Source: Hemileia vastatrix (taxonomy: Eukaryota; Basidiomycota; Pucciniomycetes; Pucciniales; Zaghouaniaceae). From it: DNA of 64,000 bases. Made by a program: the position numbers and the translations under genes. The notes under the pieces were generated by a model. That model was given only the letters and a program-made list of their open reading frames with translations, ran no database searches and was not told the DNA's origin. Location of the stretch: the NCBI GenBank assembly GCA_030280995.1, contig JASXTE010000013.1, forward strand, positions 13,977,501-14,041,500, in the 5' to 3' direction. Below are positions 23,760 to 36,070 of this stretch, piece after piece (within the stretch, counting starts at the first letter, position 1; every line of letters begins with the position of its first letter).

Positions 23760-24936
23760 TGGCTGAATTAAATCTCTCTACTTCCCATGAAGAGTAATTA
23801 AATCTTATTGATTATGATGCAAATTCTGTAAGATCTCCTTTGACTAAAATATTCTCTTAAATTAATTAATTAGTAAACCAAACAGGATGTATAGATGCAG
23901 GAGGTAGAAATCATAAAGGAACATCCTCCCCTGGACTCCAAGTCCCAGTTACTCCCCCTAAAGGAGCTTCCAAAAGGATTCAAAATATAAATATGCCAGT
24001 TCAGCAACAGATAAAAAACCTGTTAACTCACATCAAGTAGTTGAAGTCAGAGAACCTCAAAAAAATGGAAAAATTAGAGTTTTTAAAAGAAAAAGTAAGA
24101 ATCATAGAGACTTTTCTTCAAGAGAAGAAGAGACATCCAAAAGTAGCAAAACCCCCTCCACTGATGTCTCCTCAACAACACAAAAAAGTAGAAGTGTCAA
24201 AATCGCAATGGGAATGGCTGAACACCCAATGGAACACCCTTAACGCTCACAAAATGCAACAGGCACCTCAAGCAGGACCCTCCAGGCCCCAAAATTTCAA
24301 TTTCACCCCTCACTCTTACCAAGGAGGCAGAAGAAATGAAAAAAATTGTATTCAAATAATGCCAAAATCATGGTAAGGCCTTCCATTGAATCTCAATTTC
24401 CTTTTCTTGTTACTGATTCAGTTCCTCCACTCTGTGATGGGAGACAAAACTTTGAGACCAGGAGAAGCTGTTTATGGCTGAAAAATTAATCAATGTTCTA
24501 CTCATGTAAATACTCTTTTAGTTTTAATTTCTACTTCAATGATAAATCCAGAGATGGAAATTATAGAAGAATCAATTGATCCTGAAGTTTATAAGACTCT
24601 TGAAAATTACTCCATCTCTCTGTTGAGAAATGCTCCTGGTGTAGCAACTATTAATGATCAATATTTGAGAGACTTAATTATTGCAATAACCGAATTCTCC
24701 AGGGGGCCTTCTTCCTTTATTAATACATGTAATGAAGTTCTTTTAAATAACAGGTATGAATCTAGGATTTTCTTCCAAAAACTTCAGTGGAGAAACCCTC
24801 CAACTACCAACAAAAACTTCCTGAAAAGGTTGGTAAACCCTCTGCCCCTGTTGCACCTAAAAAATATGCAACAAAAACTTGCTTTAAATGCAGCAATCCT
24901 TGGAAGAAAGGCCATGTTTGTGACAAGAAAATAAAC
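23760..24936 (+). pseudogene. B2 gag region with CX2CX7HXC knuckle (decayed)
   Basis: It begins at an ATG (MAELNLSTSHEE then a stop). Open stretches at 24041-24376 (coiled Lys/Glu-rich, then Gln/Pro-rich) and 24539-24934 follow in shifted frames. The knuckle CFKCSNPWKKGHVC is at about 24880-24920 in the frame that continues into the protease. The corresponding segment of element D (58617-58928) has CYKCNKHWAKGQKC. Part of the capsid region seen in B-old and D is missing or unrecognisable. Confidence 0.75.
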
Positions 24937-25560
24937 CTTGTTGAAAAAACAGAGGAGCCTACTGATGAAACAGTTGCGCTAGATGATACTTCAAGTGATT
25001 GTGCTAGCAACATCTATTATGGGGCTAACCAGCAAATCTTGATTCTGGAGGAAGATATTCAATATTTAAAAAATATTGACATTGATGAAAATGATTTGTC
25101 CACAGTTGAAGATGCTGAAATCATAAAAAATCTTGAAGACAAATCAATTATTATTACCCCTCTCAAGGCACCAGTCTTGATTAATGGAAATAAATATGAG
25201 GTTATTTTGGATTCTGGTGCTGGAGGAAGTGTATTATCTGAAAAAGAACTTGCTTCAGTTGATCAACATTATATATCAAAACTTATGCCTATCACTTCTG
25301 AATATTGGAGAGGTTATGGCTCAGTTTTTTCCCCCATTGGTAAATACAAAGCTACAGTATTTTTCAAATATAACCATGGCTTTGTAAGAGCTATGCATGG
25401 CTTTCTGGTTATAAAAATGATAGCTTAAGCAATTTTTTGATTGTGGGAAATGATATATTAACTAAATATGGTATTAAACTTGATCCCTCAAACCAATGCT
25501 TTGTAATGGGGCTGAATGGGGAGAGAAAATTTAAAATTTCTCTCCCAAAAAATAATTAAC
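24787..25560 (+). pseudogene. B2 knuckle plus aspartic protease
   Basis: A 213-residue open frame (24787-25428) runs from the zinc knuckle through an acidic linker into a retropepsin-like domain. The active site is intact (VILDSGAGGSVLSE, D-S-G). The segment WRGYGSVFSPIGKYKATVFF is shared with D and B-old. A shift near 25425 breaks it before the LILGND-like end, read here as IVGNDILTKYGI in another frame. Confidence 0.85.
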
Positions 25561-25618
25561 ACCAGGACTGAAGACATGTCATTCTGTAGTTCAATATAAA
25601 GGAAGATCTACAAAAGAA

Positions 25619-26208
25619 ATGCCTGCTGTTCTGTCTGAAATAGACACAGCTTCTTTTTTAGAACAACTTTCTGGTGAGGAAAATGATTCCATCATTCAGT
25701 TGATAAATTCTTTTCCTATGGCCTTTGCTCATGGGTCACATGGGCTAGGATTGGTAAATAAAGAGATGAAGATTTTATTATCTTTCCCATTAACTGAAAT
25801 ACCATCTAGTTTAAAAAAAGATGCTTTATCCTGCTTCCCAAACAAAGAGAAAAGATATTGAAGACGATATCTCTACCCTTTTAAAAATGAATATTATTGA
25901 AAAGTTAGTTGAAACACCTAAATATTGTGTTATCTCACCAGTCTTAATATCCTATGAGAAAGAAAAAGCCAGGCTAATGTTTTGACTATAGAGAATTAAA
26001 TACTTATACAGTAGATGATATCTATCCTTTACCCAGAATAAGCTCTATCAATGCTACCTTAAAAGGTTCTAAATATATCAGCTGTTAAGATTGTAATAAG
26101 GGATATCACCAGGTACCTGTTGAGAATAATTCACAGAATTTTCTAATAATTTCTACTCATATGGGTATTTATAAGTATATTAGGATGCCATTTGGCCCCA
26201 AAAACACC
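25619..26208 (+). pseudogene. B2 reverse transcriptase, N-terminal half
   Basis: 25619-25861 holds the pre-RT segment (FPMAFAHGSHGLGLV). Then follow KYCVISPVLISYE, a DYRELNTYTVDDIYP-like stretch and MPFGPKNTP, with several stops and shifts. The gene is interrupted exactly after CCTTC (26209-26213) by the solo LTR 26214-27342 and resumes at 27348. Confidence 0.85.
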
Positions 26209-26213
26209 CCTTC

Positions 26214-27342
26214 TGTCGGTCAGTCGTCTAGAAGAGATAAGATAAGAGGGAAGAAAAGAGAGGAGGACAAGAAGGAGATAGTATTTTAGAAATAAAAGAA
26301 ATAAAAACAATTGAGATTATTTGATTTATTTGAGAGAAAGCAACGACGAGTGATTTGAGAGGTGACAACAAAATTGGTTTTATTAATATTAATATTATTT
26401 AAGTAAGAGTTTCTGCGCGGCAAACAATATAATTACTATCAGACTTAAGGCAACCTTTAATTTGTTATTTAGAATTTTTAATTAGAATTTAATACTAATA
26501 AAAATAATAATAAGCGTAATAAATTTATCTTTAAATTGTTGAGTGTGTAATAAGTGATGAGGCTACAGGGGATTATCCAAGGCCCTTTTATAGGCAATGG
26601 GTCCTCTGAAGCGCCACTATATTTGTAAATACTACAATTATAATAGAATAAAACAAGTATATCAAAGAGTAAGTGAAACATAACAATGTAGAGAAAAATA
26701 TGAAACAAATAATTAAAAACCCCAATTAAGAATCCAATTTTCCCGCCATTAATTCTCAAATCAGTAAGTAAAAATAGTGAATAACTAAACAAGCCTGGAA
26801 CATAGTAACTATGAGAAAAATCATTCAAAACAGATGGTACAGTCTGATTTAAGGATTTTTAAGTGAAACAAAAAATATTCTGACGCAACAAATATGTAAT
26901 TTATTTCAATTCAGTATTAATTAGTTTTTCCTGACACAATTATAGGTCAATAGAAGCGTCATTATTTATTGTTTAATATTATAAGAAATGATATTTAATA
27001 TATAAATATAATTAATTAATTTAATTATATTATAAGTAAATTTTACACTTATAATTATAATATATGTTTTTAATTAATTAAATATAAATTTATAATTATT
27101 AAATACATAAAAAATGTGCCATTATTTGTAGAATATATTATATTATGTTAAATTTAAATGTATATAAAAAATTTATATAACCAATAAAATTAATATAACA
27201 CTTGTATGTAATAAAACACTTATATAATTTTATTATGCAATAAAATATTAATTTATATACATTAAATACAATTCTTACCCCCTCTTTCAGGTCTTATAAG
27301 TTACATATCATTTACTGGACTCCTGGAATAGCCTGGCTGACA
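26214..27342 (-). repeat. Solo LTR (family F) inside the B2 RT
   Basis: It is bounded by a perfect 5-bp duplication CCTTC (26209-26213 and 27343-27347) and has ends TGTCGGTCAG.. and ..GGCTGACA. On the minus strand it starts TGTCAGCCAGGCTATTCC, resembling the LTRs of the B family. Its 1129 bp include a well-kept GTGATGAGGCTACAGGGG word that is shared with the copy at 36071. It has no internal region, so it is a solo LTR left after LTR-LTR recombination. Confidence 0.95.
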
Positions 27343-27347
27343 CCTTC

Positions 27348-27840
27348 ATTTTTTCAGAAAATTATGGATAACACATCCCATCAAAAAACAATTGAAGGAT
27401 GGCTAATGGCTACATTGATAAGATCATTATATTCTCCAAGACATTTGAGGACCACCTTCACCACCTATGTAAAGTTTTCCATAAAATGGATGAGATAAAT
27501 ATGACACTTGCTTTGAAAAAAATGCAAATTTGTGTTTCATTCTTTGATAATGCTTGGTCATGATGTCTCAGGATTACAGATATGTGCTGACCAGAACAAA
27601 GTGGCAGCTATAAAACAGGTAAAAGCTACTACTACAGTTAGAGAGCTCTAAAGTTTTGTGGGAATGTGAGGATACTATAGACAATATGTTAAAAATTATC
27701 AAGTCATAGCATTACTTCTCACCCAATTAGCTCAGAAAAATGTTGCTTTTGTCTGGAACAGTGAAAGACAAAGAGCTTTTGACATTATGAAACATTATTT
27801 GATGTCAACTCCAATTATTGCTTTGCCTGACTCTACCCAA
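27348..27840 (+). pseudogene. B2 reverse transcriptase, C-terminal half (dyad altered)
   Basis: It resumes with a KIMDNT..HQKTIEGWLM reading. A single-base deletion at about 27409 is followed, in the next frame, by YIDKIIIFSKTFEDHL. YIDK replaces YIDD, so the second catalytic Asp is Lys. Thumb and connection motifs follow (LALKKMQI, LGHDVSGLQIC, GYYRQYVKNY). Stops are present. Confidence 0.85.
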
Positions 27841-28346
27841 CCATTTGTTTTATACACTGATGCCAGTTTTACTGGCCTTGGTGCTTTTCTCCATCAAAAA
27901 TAAGCTATAAATTACAAAGTATCAGAAGTGGCAATTTTTTATATTTCAAGAACCTTGAGAAATAGTGAATTGAAATATGGTGCCACTCAACTTGAGTGTT
28001 TTGCAGTTTTGTGGGCTCTGGAAAACTAAATTATTATCTAGATGACCAGATATTTGAATTTGTCACTGAATTAAGTGCAGTGAAGTCCCTCTTAAACTTG
28101 AGAAAACCTAACAGACACATGTTCATATGGCAGTTGGCTTTTCAAGAATACAGAGGAAGGATGACAATAATTTATTGTGCTAGTATTTTTAACTCAAGTG
28201 TGGATATGTTATCAAGGCTACCTTTTCCAATTGATGAATCTAATCCTTCATATGATCCTGAGGATGAAATAGCTCACATTCAAGGGATATATGTGGTTGA
28301 TATGGAGGAAGAACTATTACAGCTTATTCTGAACTCATATGATTAG
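27841..28346 (+). pseudogene. B2 RNase H
   Basis: It starts with FVLYTDASFTGLGAFLHQK. Then YGATQLE, the segment LNYYLDDQIFEFVTE, SAVKSLLNLRKPNRHMF, EYRGRMTI and VDMLSRLP are typical of Ty3/Gypsy RNase H. The usual TDC segment reads TELSAVKS, so that acidic residue is lost. There is a frameshift around 28000-28030. Confidence 0.85.
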
Positions 28347-28445
28347 ATAAATGAATTAAAAAAGCTGTGTACTATAATAAATTATACAAAGAATGCTTCG
28401 ATACAAGCATTAATTAAAACACTCCCACCAAAGTACCAGATTGCT

Positions 28446-29285
28446 TTGGAAAAAGGAACATTTTCAGTTGATGAAGGATATCTATATTACAGAAGAAAGT
28501 TGAGTAATTTTATTTTTATTTCTCCCTCTATGAAAGAAATCATCTTGAAAATTTGTCATGATGACATATTTGCAGGACATTTTGATCATGAAAAAACAAT
28601 GATTAGAATTAAGAACACTGCTTGGTGGAATAATATGTCTGAAGAAATTAAACTATATTTTGAATTCTTTGATTCTTGCGAGAAATCAAAATGATTAACT
28701 GGGAAAAGAGCTGGATTTATGAAACAAATTGAATCTCCTGATGCACCATGGCAAATTGTAAACATGGAATTTGTAACAAGACTTCCAATTTCCAGGAAAG
28801 ACAGTTATAAATCTTTCTGGGTTATTGTGGGAAGAATTACAAAAATGTGTAAATTCATCCACACTCAAAAAGATGTTTCCACTAAAGAATTAACCTTCTT
28901 GTGGTGGTCTCATATGTTTAATACTGCTGGATTCTCAAAATCCATAATCTCTGACAGAGACCCTAAATTTACTTTTGAATCTTAAATGTCTCTGATGGAT
29001 GTTTGTGGTTGTGATCTGAAGCTTTCTACTGCCAATCACTCCCAGACTGATGGATTAGCTGAAAGAATGATTCAGACTCTAGAGGACATGATAAGAAAAT
29101 ACTGTGCTTTTGGCCTTGGGTATTAAGACAATGACAGATTCACTCATGATTGGGTTACCTTACTTCCTGGGTTGAAATTTGCTTATAATAGCACAGTTCA
29201 TTCTGTTACTCAAAGAAAGCCTTTTGAGCTCTGACTTGAATATGTTCCAAATACTCCTTCCCAAATTCTCAATAATAAAATACTC
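28446..29285 (+). pseudogene. B2 integrase (first Asp replaced by Glu)
   Basis: The zinc-finger region (FAGHFDHEKTM) has lost one Cys (FFDSCEK). The core reads VNMEFVTRLP where related element D has MDF, so the first acidic residue is Glu. SDRDPKF and TDGLAERMIQ keep the second Asp and the Glu. Three in-frame stops (28691, 28983 and 29124 areas) break it. The C-terminal core FTHDWVTLLPGL is well kept. Confidence 0.9.
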
Positions 29286-29288
29286 AAA

Positions 29289-29852
29289 ATGGATTTACAT
29301 CCTGGTGTAAAATCTTTTTTTCAAATGCAACAACTTTGCAGAAAACATGCTCAAAAATATATTGAAAAATCATTTGAATATGAGAAGAAGAGATGGGACA
29401 AATCCCATAAAGAATACAATTTTAAGAAGGGTGATGAGGTGTTAATTTCTACAGTACACTTCAATTTACAAGCTAATAACAAATTGAAAGACCCATTTGT
29501 TGGTCCATTTGTTGTAAGAAGAATGTTTGGTGATAATGCAGTTGAAGTTATTTTGTATTCTCCATATGACAGAAAAAATCCTGTTTTTCCAATATCTCTT
29601 TTAAAACCTTATACATCCAATAGTAATTTGTTTCCCAAAAGGAGGGGAAGACCAAAAAAGACCCCTAATAAAATCACTGAGACAGAAGAAATTGATAAAA
29701 TTCTAAATGACAGAATAGTTACTGCTGAAAAAGGTACAGAATACTTATTGAGATTAAAGAATAAATCTTCTGAATATGATTCTTGGATACCTGGGAAGGA
29801 AATATCTAATCTTTCTACTCTGCTAAAGAAATATAAAAAGAAAAAATCATAG
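29289..29852 (+). pseudogene. B2 integrase tail: GPF/Y domain and chromodomain-like end
   Basis: A 187-residue open frame. KKGDEVLIST and KLKDPFVGPFVVRRMFGDNAVEV form the GPY/F (SH3-like) part. PVFPISLLKPY follows, then a basic AT-hook-like RRGRPKK. The end (IDKILNDRIV..YLLRLKN..YDSWIPGKEI) fits a short chromodomain, which in such elements binds modified histones and steers integration. It is the longest undamaged block of this element. Confidence 0.85.
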
Positions 29853-29874
29853 CATTTTTTTTATTGTTTTTTTT

Positions 29875-29886
29875 AGAGTGAGGGAG
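29875..29886 (+). promoter_or_regulatory. B2 polypurine tract
   Basis: AGAGTGAGGGAG stands directly before the 3' LTR start TGTCAGCC, the position where plus-strand priming is expected. Confidence 0.8.
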
Positions 29887-30624
29887 TGTCAGCCAGGCTA
29901 CTAGACTTACCCAGTATATAACTATTTATTTATTATATTAGAGCTATGCCTTTACTCTTATATTATTATTTTTACTTACTTTATAAATTACTTATAATAT
30001 TTTTTACTAATTAACAAGTAAAATGAAGTAAATATATAATTCTAATTTTTCCTCATTTTTTTCATTGCCAGTGTCCTCATGACAGCTGGAAAGTAAAATA
30101 AAACTATAAAAATACTAAATATTAAATCTAATATTTTTTTTTACTTTGAAATTTACAGATTCTTAAAATAATAAAAAAAATTATAATTAATATTGACATA
30201 TACACTTAAATACTGTATATGAGTACATTCTTTATAGAAAAACTTTAATTATTGAAAAATTCTATCTTTAGAATTGTTCTTTCTCTGATACTAATGTATA
30301 TAGAATATTATTTCTACATTTTCTCTCATTTTTGTTTATATAAGGCCTCTCAATATGGAATTTTTCTTCTATTCTATACTTACTTTACAATCAAATATTA
30401 TATTTACAAACACACTCTATTACTACTATTTCTACCTTAGTATTTACAGCTGCATATTTCTAAGTCTTTAAAGTAATAATAATAATATTCTATTTAATTT
30501 TTAATTGAGAAATAGCATATAAAGAAATAAAAAAACACACTCATCTTAAAATCCTGAGTCTTCCTTCACCTTTTACTGCCATTGGACACCAAAAAATCTT
30601 CTAGACCAAAAGCACCCCTTGACA
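29887..30624 (+). repeat. B2 3' LTR
   Basis: It starts TGTCAGCCAGGCTACTAG and ends CACCCCTTGACA. It aligns end to end with 21454-22455 once the MITE is removed. It contains a TATATAAGGCCTCT word (30335-30348) that could be the promoter of the element. Confidence 0.9.
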
Positions 30625-33600
30625 TGTATTATCCATCATTTTTTGAAAAACTGAAGAGGAGTTTTTAGGGCCATATGGCATTCCAAAATATTTATATATT
30701 CCCATGTGAGAAACAATGAGCAAGAAATTTTGGGAGTTCTTTTCAACAGGTATTTGATTATAATCCTTATTTCCATCTAGATAACTAATAAATTTTTCAC
30801 CTTTTAAGGTAGCATGTATTAAGTTTTTCTGGGTAAAGGATAAAGATCATATGCTATGTAAGTAGTCAGTGCTGAATATTTCCCACATAATCTAGCTTCA
30901 TCTTTTTCATAAGAGATTAAAACTGGTGAGATGAAACAATACTTTGGGGTAACATAAACCTTCTCAATTATATTTATTTTTAAGAGGGTAGCTATATTAT
31001 CCTCAATATCTTTTCTCTTTATGGGAGAAGCAAGGTAAGGTTTTTATAAGGCTAGGAGGAATATCACTCAAGTTACAGGATAAAGAATATTTCATTTGTT
31101 CCTTAACAACTCTGAATTAATGAGATCCATGAGAAAAAGCAATAGGAAAAGATTTAATCAAGGTAAATATAGAATCTTTCTTTTCATAAGTTAAATTATC
31201 ACCAAGCAAAGCAGTGTTTATTTTAGACAATAAATTATGTATTTATTCTGTTGATCTAACTTTACATTGAATCAATGAATTAAAAACTTTTAACAGGTGT
31301 GCAGATGGGTTTTAAGAGGAAGAAATATTTAATATCCTTTTTCTATTTGTGCTCCATTTGAAACACTGGTTTTCGGGATAAAATTTGATATGAAACATGG
31401 TTAAAATGTCTTTTTCCATAATAAACCAATTGCTTAAGTTGTCATTTTTCATAACCACAAATTCAGAAACAGCTCTGAAAAATCCACCATTATACTTAAA
31501 GAATACAGTGGTTTTTTAATTTCCAATGGGACATAAAACAGAACCATAACCTCTCCATTTTTTAGATGTCAAAGGTGATAACTTACTTTTAAAAAATTCA
31601 TCCACTGAAGCCAGTAATTTATCAGATACTACACTTTATCCAGCACCAAAGTCAAGAAAAAACTCGAAATTCTTACCATTTTTGATAACAGATGCTCTAA
31701 AGAGAGATATTAATATGGAATTTTTAGTAATATCTTTTATAATCTCAGCATTTTCTATTGAAGATAAATACAAGTTACAAACTTCAGATGATTTATCTAA
31801 ATATTAGACATCTGGTTCCAACATTAGAACTTCATTTCAAGAATCATTTTCATAAGAGATATAACTATCACATTCACAAGAGGAGTCATCAAGGTCAACT
31901 GCAGTATTTTTAAGCTTCCTCAGTTATTTCAAAAAGATGAATTTTCTTGTCAAAAAGATTTCCTTTCTGCCATGATTTATTTTATTAAAAATGAAGTATT
32001 TTTGCATATTTCTTTGGTACGACTGGGGAAGAGGGTTTACCAGGTTTTTCTGTGAGTTTTGATGAAGATTTTTGCTGATCATTAAAGGATTTTAAAGGAT
32101 AAATCTTTAGTTCATATTTATGGTTAAGTAGTACTTCATTAAGACTCTTTAGGAAATAAAATTTTCTATTAAATGCTCAATTCTAGCTACAATCAAATAT
32201 GTGAGAGATTTTGGTAATTAATAGAGAGTTTTCTCTCTCCAAATATCATAAACTATTTTTAGATCTATAGCTCTAAGAATCTTGGTTATATTCATAACAA
32301 AAACAATTGGTTTATTAGAAGAAGGAGATGTACAAATAGCATTCTTAAATAATCTTATTTGTGCCAAACTGAATTTTGAACCACCAAATTTATTCTCAAT
32401 TAATGTTTTCAACTCATTCCATGTATAGTCATTTTTTTACAATAAAACAAATTCATACCACATCAAGGCTCCATTGGTAAATAAAGAGATTAACATAGAA
32501 AAAATTTCTTCATCTGGAAATTTATAAGAATGCTTTAAAATATTAATTCTCTGAATAAATTGTTGCCAGTCAAATGAAGAATATCCATCAAAGGGGAGTT
32601 TTCGATTAAGCTTAGTCAAATTCTTATTGCTACTAGGATTTTCAACTTTAAGGTTTGAATTATTCATTTTAATCAGTTCCTGAAGCCTGGAAAGATGTTC
32701 ATAAATTTAATTATTCACAGAAGCAGCTGGTTCATCATGAGTATTAAAATATATTTTTTTGATCACAAAAGATTTCATAGACTCATTGTCAGATATCTTA
32801 ATGGCCACATAAAAAGGAAAAGAGGAGATTCATTTTTCAGGAAGTTTACCTTTATTTCTAGTAGAAGTATGAGAAGTATTTTTTATCACTTCATAATGTT
32901 CATCTGGAATAACTGGTAATTCAGAGAAGTTTTTCTCAAGATTAGACAAATTTTTTTTAATTTAGGAATATAAGAAAGTTGATCATTAATTTTTGCAAGA
33001 GATGGAACATTTCTGTCTTCCTTTACTATGAATTTATTGCCCAAAGCTTGGAAATAAATTCTCAATTTTTTCAATTCACTGTGTAAGGTCTTATTATCAA
33101 TTTTTAATAAAGTGTATCATCTATGAGGGGTTTCCATTCAATAATAACTTTATTCATATGTTGATTTTTATCTGAAAGTGATCTGTGATCGATTTTTAAA
33201 ATGTTCTGTTGCGCAATTAAATGATTCAAGGTGTCTTTTAATTTAACATAATCTGTATCTTCTACAGAAGAACTTACTTTAAAATGTAAATGCAAATTTT
33301 CTACTCTTTCATTTTCGTGCTTCAATAGATATTTTAAAACTTTGTCTCTTATAACACTAAAACAAGGAGATAATTTTAGAATATTTTCAGAAGTTTTTTC
33401 AAGCAAGGCATAACATTCAGATGCAATAGAATAACTTTAAATTGAAAAAGTAAGATTTACTAAAGAAGTTGAAATTAAATGTATAGCCTAATCAAATGAA
33501 AATATTTATTATTACATCCTTTGGGCTACTTATAACAGGAAGTTTTTTTTGAGAGGTTAAACAGTTCTTTTACTACTCTCAACAATATTACCTGAATAAT

Positions 33601-33763
33601 CAGACTTAGTATTGTACATACCAACATGCTTATCAAAAAGGTTACTCACCATGGAAGAGGAGGGAGCTTCTCCTTGACCCAAGCCTTCTTTTTCCTGCTT
33701 CCATGTTAAGGACGGGAATTTTGAGGTTGGTGAATAGTTTTCCTTAATGGGCCAAGTTGACAA
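30625..33763 (-). pseudogene. Old Gypsy B (B-old): gag, protease and RT N-terminus
   Basis: Minus-strand order is gag N-part (33763-33557), coiled gag (33406-32886), capsid (32667-32437 with YSSFDWQQFIQRIN, then 32412-32218), knuckle region, protease (about 31750-31450, D-F-G instead of D-S/T-G) and RT start (31000-30625, PKYCFISPVLISYE). It breaks off at 30625 after ..MMDNT and continues at 21453. Stops are frequent. No 5' LTR of this element was found above 33763. Confidence 0.85.
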
Positions 33764-34506
33764 GCTAGAGGAGGTTTCATATTCTGCTGGTAATGGTTCA
33801 TAATATGATCCAATTTCTGTTTCTCTACCTACATGGTCTTTGAGGTCTGTTGAGGCTGATGTTTATTTGGCTGCATAGGGTTATGTTGAGCTTGGCTGAG
33901 TTTTAACATCTCTTGCATCTGATCACATAGAGTATTCACTCTGGCTTTGTATCTCATATTTTCTGTTTTTTTCCTTTATATGACTTGAAAGGTTGTTTAC
34001 CTGCTAATTATTTAAAAACAATAATCAAAACAAAATTATTTTTTATTGAATGTAATTTTTTAGAAAAAAAACCACTAATATTAAATTGGGACAGAATACA
34101 AATATTATGCATGTCAACCAAAAAAATATTAAATAACAAATTACTGGCAAAAATTGGGACTAAACACTATGTGTTATTATTTTCAACCAATCTATCAGTA
34201 TTAATGACAATTAATTTAAAAATAATCACAAATAATGATCTTCTAGGACTAAGAGGGTTGCTCTTTTATTTTCAACTAGGAATTTTTTTTTTATTTTGTT
34301 GATTATTTACATGGAGTGACTCAGAAAAAATTGCCAATGACACTTTTATTGCAATAATAGCTCAATTTATAATTTCAGGTTTAAAGGTCAACTTACTATA
34401 GTGATTTTAAAATCAAACTGAAATATATAATTTTTAAGTATATATATAGTGTTAATTCAAAAACCTGGTTCAAATCATGGCGGCAGTAAAAATTTAATTT
34501 TAGCAC
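33764..34506. other. Unassigned AT-rich DNA before the family E LTR
   Basis: An open plus-strand frame at 33985-34302 is Lys/Asn/Phe-rich and has no recognisable motif. I consider it chance. 33780-33960 may still be gag leader of B-old. Nothing else is seen. Confidence 0.4.
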
Positions 34507-35606
34507 TGTAGAAAGACTCTTACAGTTGCCTTGCTGTAAGCAGAATACAAGGAAGTTGGATAAAGAAAAGAAAACCCTGTCCCTTTAAGTGAAAAAAGTT
34601 TACAATTATCTAAGCAAATAAGTATAATTGATAAATAAAGACCAGTTGACTATTTGAAAATAAGAATTTGAGAGGTAAAATTGGTGCTCTTATAGTTTTG
34701 ATGAAGAAAAGACATCAGTAAATTTTTACCAGATAAGTTATATAAATGATTGAATTTTTATATTTTTGATAAGTTTTTATATTTTTGAACAAGTGTTAAA
34801 ATCAATTCCTTGAATACAAGACCTTTAAAATGAGTCCCTAAAAGTATATGTCAATGTGTTGTGGAATAATATTTATGAATTGTTATATAAAAGTGTTATT
34901 TTTATAAGGGTATTACAAATTTTTAAATGTTATGTTAATATAAGATGGTAGATGTTGATATGCATTATTGGTTATTTTTTATTAAGATGTATTCCTCCTT
35001 AGATATCTATTCTAATTTTGAGTCTACAGCTTTAAATATATGCAAAGTTAGGTCACATGCTCTATTTTTCCTTCCCAGATTGTCCCATAGCTTGTCCTGA
35101 GTATCTCAGAGTGTGTATGGTGCTTTTACAGACTTCTGGAATCAATTAGAGCCTAAAAACCTTGATAAAAGACTGGAAAAGTAAAGATGATAAATCTATT
35201 TTCCCTCTATTTTCCCAACCAATTTTATAAGTCAGCAATGCCCTATTCATCAAATTAAAAATCATCAAAGCTAAGTAAATTATAAAAAATCAAAAACAAT
35301 CAAAAATATTCATAAAATTATTGTTGTTAGTAGAAAAATAGTGAAAATTCCTTAAAAATTTTCAAAGGTTCAAGACTCCTGACTTTCATTTTCATGTGTT
35401 AATAATTCTCTACTTGAATCTCATGACTGTTAAATATTTATTCAATCTTAACTTGAAAAATTAACACTTTTAAAAAGTATATGACCATCCATTCTTTCAA
35501 ATAAAAAATTATATAATATTAGATTGGCCTTTGTAATCCTCATAATATGCCTCCAAGAGCATCCTTAAATAATCCTTAGTTCCATACTAATAATTAGGCT
35601 GCCACA
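34507..35606 (-). repeat. Family E LTR, copy 1
   Basis: Plus-strand ends are TGTAGAAAGACTCTTAC.. and ..GGCTGCCACA, followed by TCCTCCCTC. On the minus strand that is a purine tract GAGGGAGGA directly before TGTGGCAG, so this is a 3' LTR in minus orientation. Two more copies (50261-51366 and 53488-54590) share the TTACAGTTGCCTTGCTGT and AACCCTGTCCCTTT words and the same length (1.10 kb). Confidence 0.9.
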
Positions 35607-36070
35607 TCCTCCCTCAAAAAAAAGTATTTCCAATTCTTAAATTTGCATATTTGATTAAACACATATTCATCTTCTATTCAACCTCTTCCACCATCTACTA
35701 CAATCCACTCCTGAAAAATAATTTCACTTCATCTTTACACCAAATAATCACTATAAAAATGTCTTTAAAAGATCCAACTTTCTCATGTGAACTTTGCACC
35801 GAATACCAGGTTCCTTGACTGATCTCTAACCATGGTCTTCCTTGAAGAACTGCCAGTGATCTTTACAGGCTTAATAAAATAAAATGTAACTGTACAATTA
35901 TTCCTTACAGAAAAAAACTTTATAGTGGCCCAGCCACTCTTCCTGATCCAACAATCCCCAAAATAAGACCATCAAAAATCCGCACTTTCTTCAGAAATAT
36001 AAAGGCCAAAACAGCTTCATCTTATTAAAAATCTAATCTTGAGCTTTGTACTCCTTCTCAAGATACTAAT
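35607..36070 (-). mobile_element. Family E internal region, part 1
   Basis: It follows the polypurine tract and matches 54591-54690 (the CATATTCATCTTCT area). It ends in CTAAT (36066-36070), the target duplication of the next insertion. The internal sequence continues at 44723. No protein domain could be identified on either strand. Confidence 0.65.

Larger units (their letters stand above)
21454..30624 (+). mobile_element. Complete Ty3/Gypsy element B2 with nested insertions
   Basis: Both LTRs, a polypurine tract, gag, protease, RT, RNase H, integrase and a chromodomain-like tail are present in the right order. Target duplications are AGTAT (21449-21453) and TGTAT (30625-30629), differing at one base. 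It lies inside the RT of B-old in opposite orientation. Two later insertions are visible, a MITE in the 5' LTR and a solo LTR in the RT. Confidence 0.9.

Noticed and set aside
26478..26828. 116-residue hydrophobic minus-strand frame
   Set aside because: It lies inside the solo LTR. The equivalent region of the related LTR (36400-36800) is not open, so it is probably chance.
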